From NCBI GenBank assembly GCA_025464545.1, contig JAODMA010000120.1:1-7703 (forward strand): 7,703 nucleotides of DNA, written 5' to 3'. The DNA is from Arthrobacter sp. Its GTDB lineage: Bacteria; Actinomycetota; Actinomycetes; Actinomycetales; Micrococcaceae. Shown piece by piece: positions 5,848 to 7,703 of this stretch (position 1 is its first letter; each line of letters opens with the position of its first letter). The position numbers and the translations under genes are program-made. The notes below the pieces were generated by a model, which worked only from the letters and a program-made list of their open reading frames with translations, searched no databases and was not told the DNA's origin.

Positions 5848-6873
5848 CTAGCGCCTCAGCAGTCCCGCCACCTGGTCCCCGATGAAGATGCCGTCCCTGT
5901 CCATCCAGTACCGGCGCAGCACATTAAGGCCCACGCAGGTGTCCATGGTCTGGATCCCCGGCAGTGCGCCGATGTCCTGCGTGATGAATGCGGCGAGTTC
6001 TTCCGGGCCCCTGAAGAGCCCGTGGAAGACTACGGGCGCCTTGCCGGTGACCATGGAAACCATGCGGGCGGAGTCGTGGGCAGCGAGCTGGTCCAGTACA
6101 GAGCCGATCGACTTCGGCTTGACCTGCAGTGAGATGACGGCGCTGAGCGGAAATGACACGGCACTGGGTTCCACCTCGACTCGAGGCGAGATCGCCCCGG
6201 TTCCCAGCAGCATCTGGATGGCCCGGTAGGCAGACGAGCTGCTGACATCGACCGTCCGTGCGACCTCTGCGGCGGATGCCCGTGCGTTCCGCCCCAGCTC
6301 CAGCATGGTCCGGAATTCCACGTCGGTCAGCTGCTCCATGGAGTCAAGGGAGGTCTGGTTGACCGGATCAATGTGGGCCGCCAGCGCGTCCGTCTGGCCC
6401 GGGGTCAGGCGCCGCAGCCGCCAGGACTGGCCTACACGCCGGGAATCGAGCACCAGTCGGCTCTCCACCGACTTGTTTCCCTTGATGGATGGAATCCGGT
6501 CGGTGAGCAGGTGGTCGATATCGGAACCCCTTAGGGGAAACAAGTCGGCGTAGATGTCCCCGGTACCGGAGGTGGTCATGACGAACTGGATCTCCGGAAA
6601 CGCCTTGAGCTGCTCGGCAACCTGCGCGGCCTGGCCGGGTATACACCGCACCCAGAGCTGCTGGGGGTTTCCGGAGAGGATCAGAGGCCAGGCGAAGCGA
6701 CCGATCACCTTCATCAGTCGTTCTTTCTGGAGCCGGTTCAGCCTGCGGGTGATGGTGCTGGTGGGGACTCCAAGGACCTCGCCGAGGCTGTTGGCGGGAA
6801 CCCGCGGCGCGACCTGGAGGGCGGCGATGATGTCGAGGTCCGTTTGGTCCAGGAATGAAATATCGGCCTCCAC
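5848..6873 (-). CDS. Lrp/AsnC-family regulator with two tandem HTH-ligand modules
   Basis: At 341 residues this is about twice the length of a normal Lrp/AsnC protein, and it reads as two copies of the module. The first winged HTH is at about 7-60 (LDQTDLDIIAALQ, then VPTSTITRRLNRLQKE at 36-51), followed by a ligand-binding RAM-like domain at about 72-145 with TSGTGDIYADL (101-111). The second HTH is at about 180-235 (LTDVEFRTMLELGRNARAS, then SSSSAYRAIQMLLGTG at 211-226), followed by a second ligand domain at about 245-325. Such proteins bind DNA as dimers or larger oligomers and sense amino acids or related small molecules. The start is GTG at 6873; a stop lies just upstream and no clear ribosome site is visible, so the start is slightly uncertain. 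It diverges from a NodB-fold hydrolase gene 241 bp away, its likely target. Confidence 0.9.
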   Translation of the reverse strand: MEADISFLDQTDLDIIAALQVAPRVPANSLGEVLGVPTSTITRRLNRLQKERLMKVIGRFAWPLILSGNPQQLWVRCIPGQAAQVAEQLKAFPEIQFVMTTSGTGDIYADLFPLRGSDIDHLLTDRIPSIKGNKSVESRLVLDSRRVGQSWRLRRLTPGQTDALAAHIDPVNQTSLDSMEQLTDVEFRTMLELGRNARASAAEVARTVDVSSSSAYRAIQMLLGTGAISPRVEVEPSAVSFPLSAVISLQVKPKSIGSVLDQLAAHDSARMVSMVTGKAPVVFHGLFRGPEELAAFITQDIGALPGIQTMDTCVGLNVLRRYWMDRDGIFIGDQVAGLLRR

Positions 6874-7114
6874 CGGTTGAAATCTGACTATGCACTAAGA
6901 CCAGAGTACCGCCCCATGCCCCTCTTTGCGAGGAATTACCCGTTCTACACCTCATAGTTGAATAGATTTCCCATCCGATATTGCATCTGCGCACGATCTG
7001 CTCTACATTCGTCACTTGAGAGCTGCATCACTTGCCGGGAGGTTGTTTCCGTGGCACGGGCGGACCGAGTCCCCGCCGAATTGAATGCACCTCGCGATCA
7101 ATTAAGGAGTGCAG
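6874..7114. promoter_or_regulatory. Divergent A/T-richer region between the Lrp gene and the NodB-fold hydrolase gene
   Basis: The 241-bp gap is visibly richer in A/T than the flanking genes and should hold both promoters and any Lrp sites. A possible rightward -35 TTGAAT (6958-6963) is followed by poor -10 candidates (TATTGC at 6979-6984, TTGCAT at 6981-6986). On the minus strand CATAGT lies about 13 bases before the GTG start. I could not find a convincing long palindrome. The clear element is TAAGGAG at 7103-7109, the ribosome site of the hydrolase gene. Confidence 0.4.
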
Positions 7115-7703
7115 ATGAACGACGCCCCGTCCTGGCAGTGGCCCGAGCCTCAATGGCGCGGTCACGTGAACAAGGTTCGCGCTGGACAGCCCCTGTCCCA
7201 CCCCGATCCCGCCCTACGGTGGAAAGGCGGTGCGAAGGCCGCCGTCCTGCTGTCCTTCGACTCTGATCATGAGACCCCGTCCCTGCGCGACGGCGAGACC
7301 TCGCCGGGGAGGATGGCACAGGGCGAGTATGGCGCCCGGGTGGGCGTTCCGCGGATCCTCGAGATGCTCCGCCGCTACGAGGCACCGGCCTCCTTCTACA
7401 TTCCTGCGGTCTGCGCCCTGCTCCGCCCAGATGAGGTCCCAACGTACGTGGACCAAGGGCACGAAGTGGCAGTACACGGCTGGATCCACGAGCGCAACAC
7501 CCTGCTGACGTACGAACAGGAGCTGGATCTTCTCGGCCGCGCCACCGACGTGTTGCAGGGACAGTCCGGGGCCCGTCCGGTGGGGATTCGGACGCCGTCC
7601 TGGGACTTCTCCGACTCCACCCTGGACGTTATCCGGGAGCTCGGATTCGTTTATGACTCCTCGCTGATGGCGGACGACGAACCGTACGAACTGCTGGCGG
7701 ACG
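7115..7703 (+). CDS. NodB-fold hydrolase (polysaccharide deacetylase/PuuE-like family), C-terminus cut by window edge
   Basis: The plus strand reads 196 uninterrupted residues from ATG at 7115 to the right edge. The ATG has TAAGGAG ending 5 bases upstream. The NodB metal-site pattern is visible: AVLLSFDSDHE at 42-52 supplies the aspartates (D49, D51), and HGWIHERN at 121-128 gives the H-x3-H pair (H121, H125). RTPSWDFS at 159-166 matches the family's R-x-P-x-W block. The segment EYGARVGVPRILEML (71-85) and the HE after the second histidine resemble the PuuE allantoinase/cyclic-imide hydrolase branch more than cell-wall chitin or peptidoglycan deacetylases. There is no signal peptide or membrane segment at the N-terminus, so it should act in the cytosol, which also argues against a cell-wall role. 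It diverges from the double Lrp gene, its probable regulator. Substrate unknown. Confidence 0.85.
   Translation, partial: MNDAPSWQWPEPQWRGHVNKVRAGQPLSHPDPALRWKGGAKAAVLLSFDSDHETPSLRDGETSPGRMAQGEYGARVGVPRILEMLRRYEAPASFYIPAVCALLRPDEVPTYVDQGHEVAVHGWIHERNTLLTYEQELDLLGRATDVLQGQSGARPVGIRTPSWDFSDSTLDVIRELGFVYDSSLMADDEPYELLAD

Noticed and set aside
7115..7703. A cell-wall peptidoglycan or chitin deacetylase.
   Set aside because: There is no signal peptide or membrane anchor, and the motifs lean to the PuuE/cyclic imide hydrolase branch. The missing C-terminus leaves this open to revision.
1..7703. Mobile element, prophage, CRISPR array, tRNA or toxin-antitoxin or defence genes.
   Set aside because: No transposase or integrase motifs, no regularly spaced repeats, no cloverleaf-like segments in the gaps, and no small paired genes beyond those listed.

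Overview
The window comes from a high-GC Gram-positive chromosome. Codon third positions are strongly G/C, -10 boxes are of the TANNNT type, one gene looks leaderless, and the protein sequences resemble Micrococcaceae, most likely Arthrobacter in the broad sense. The genus is an inference from protein flavour; no search was run. There is no sign of a phage, transposase, CRISPR array, tRNA or rRNA.

Layout, left to right. (1) 1-769, minus strand: the N-terminal 256 residues of a class A flavoprotein monooxygenase that runs off the left edge. (2) 874-1728, plus strand: ammonia-dependent NAD synthetase nadE, divergent from the monooxygenase. A -10 box 7 bases before its ATG suggests a leaderless mRNA. 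(3) 1729-1860: a convergent gap with overlapping inverted repeats. (4) 1861-2637, minus strand: an IclR-family regulator. (5) 2829-5498, plus strand: a three-gene operon divergent from iclR, made of 3-oxoacid CoA-transferase subunits A and B and an SCP2-type thiolase. The A-B gap is 43 bp and B overlaps the thiolase gene by ATGA. (6) 5511-5538: a strong GC hairpin, the probable terminator. (7) About 5524-5819, minus strand: a decayed ankyrin-repeat lipoprotein gene with no start codon and an apparent internal deletion. (8) 5848-6873, minus strand: a double-length Lrp/AsnC regulator with two HTH-ligand modules. (9) 7115 to the right edge, plus strand: the N-terminal 196 residues of a NodB-fold (polysaccharide deacetylase/PuuE-like) hydrolase, divergent from the Lrp gene.

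How the genes work together. The central iclR/CoA-transferase/thiolase block is a self-contained catabolic module. A 3-oxo acid is activated with CoA, probably from succinyl-CoA, and then cleaved by the thiolase to acetyl-CoA and a shortened acyl-CoA. The iclR-operon intergenic region holds two 17-bp sites of the same design, core TCCAyA-n-yrTGGA. One covers the putative iclR -10 box and the other lies just past the predicted operon start, which suggests one repressor controlling both directions. The thiolase has an HDCF cysteine and lacks the C-terminal CxG cysteine, so this is not a standard pcaIJF set and its physiological substrate is open.

No wholly new system is evident. The most informative points are the paired operators, the SCP2-type thiolase beside a CoA-transferase, the ankyrin lipoprotein remnant, the leaderless nadE signal and the double Lrp/NodB pair.
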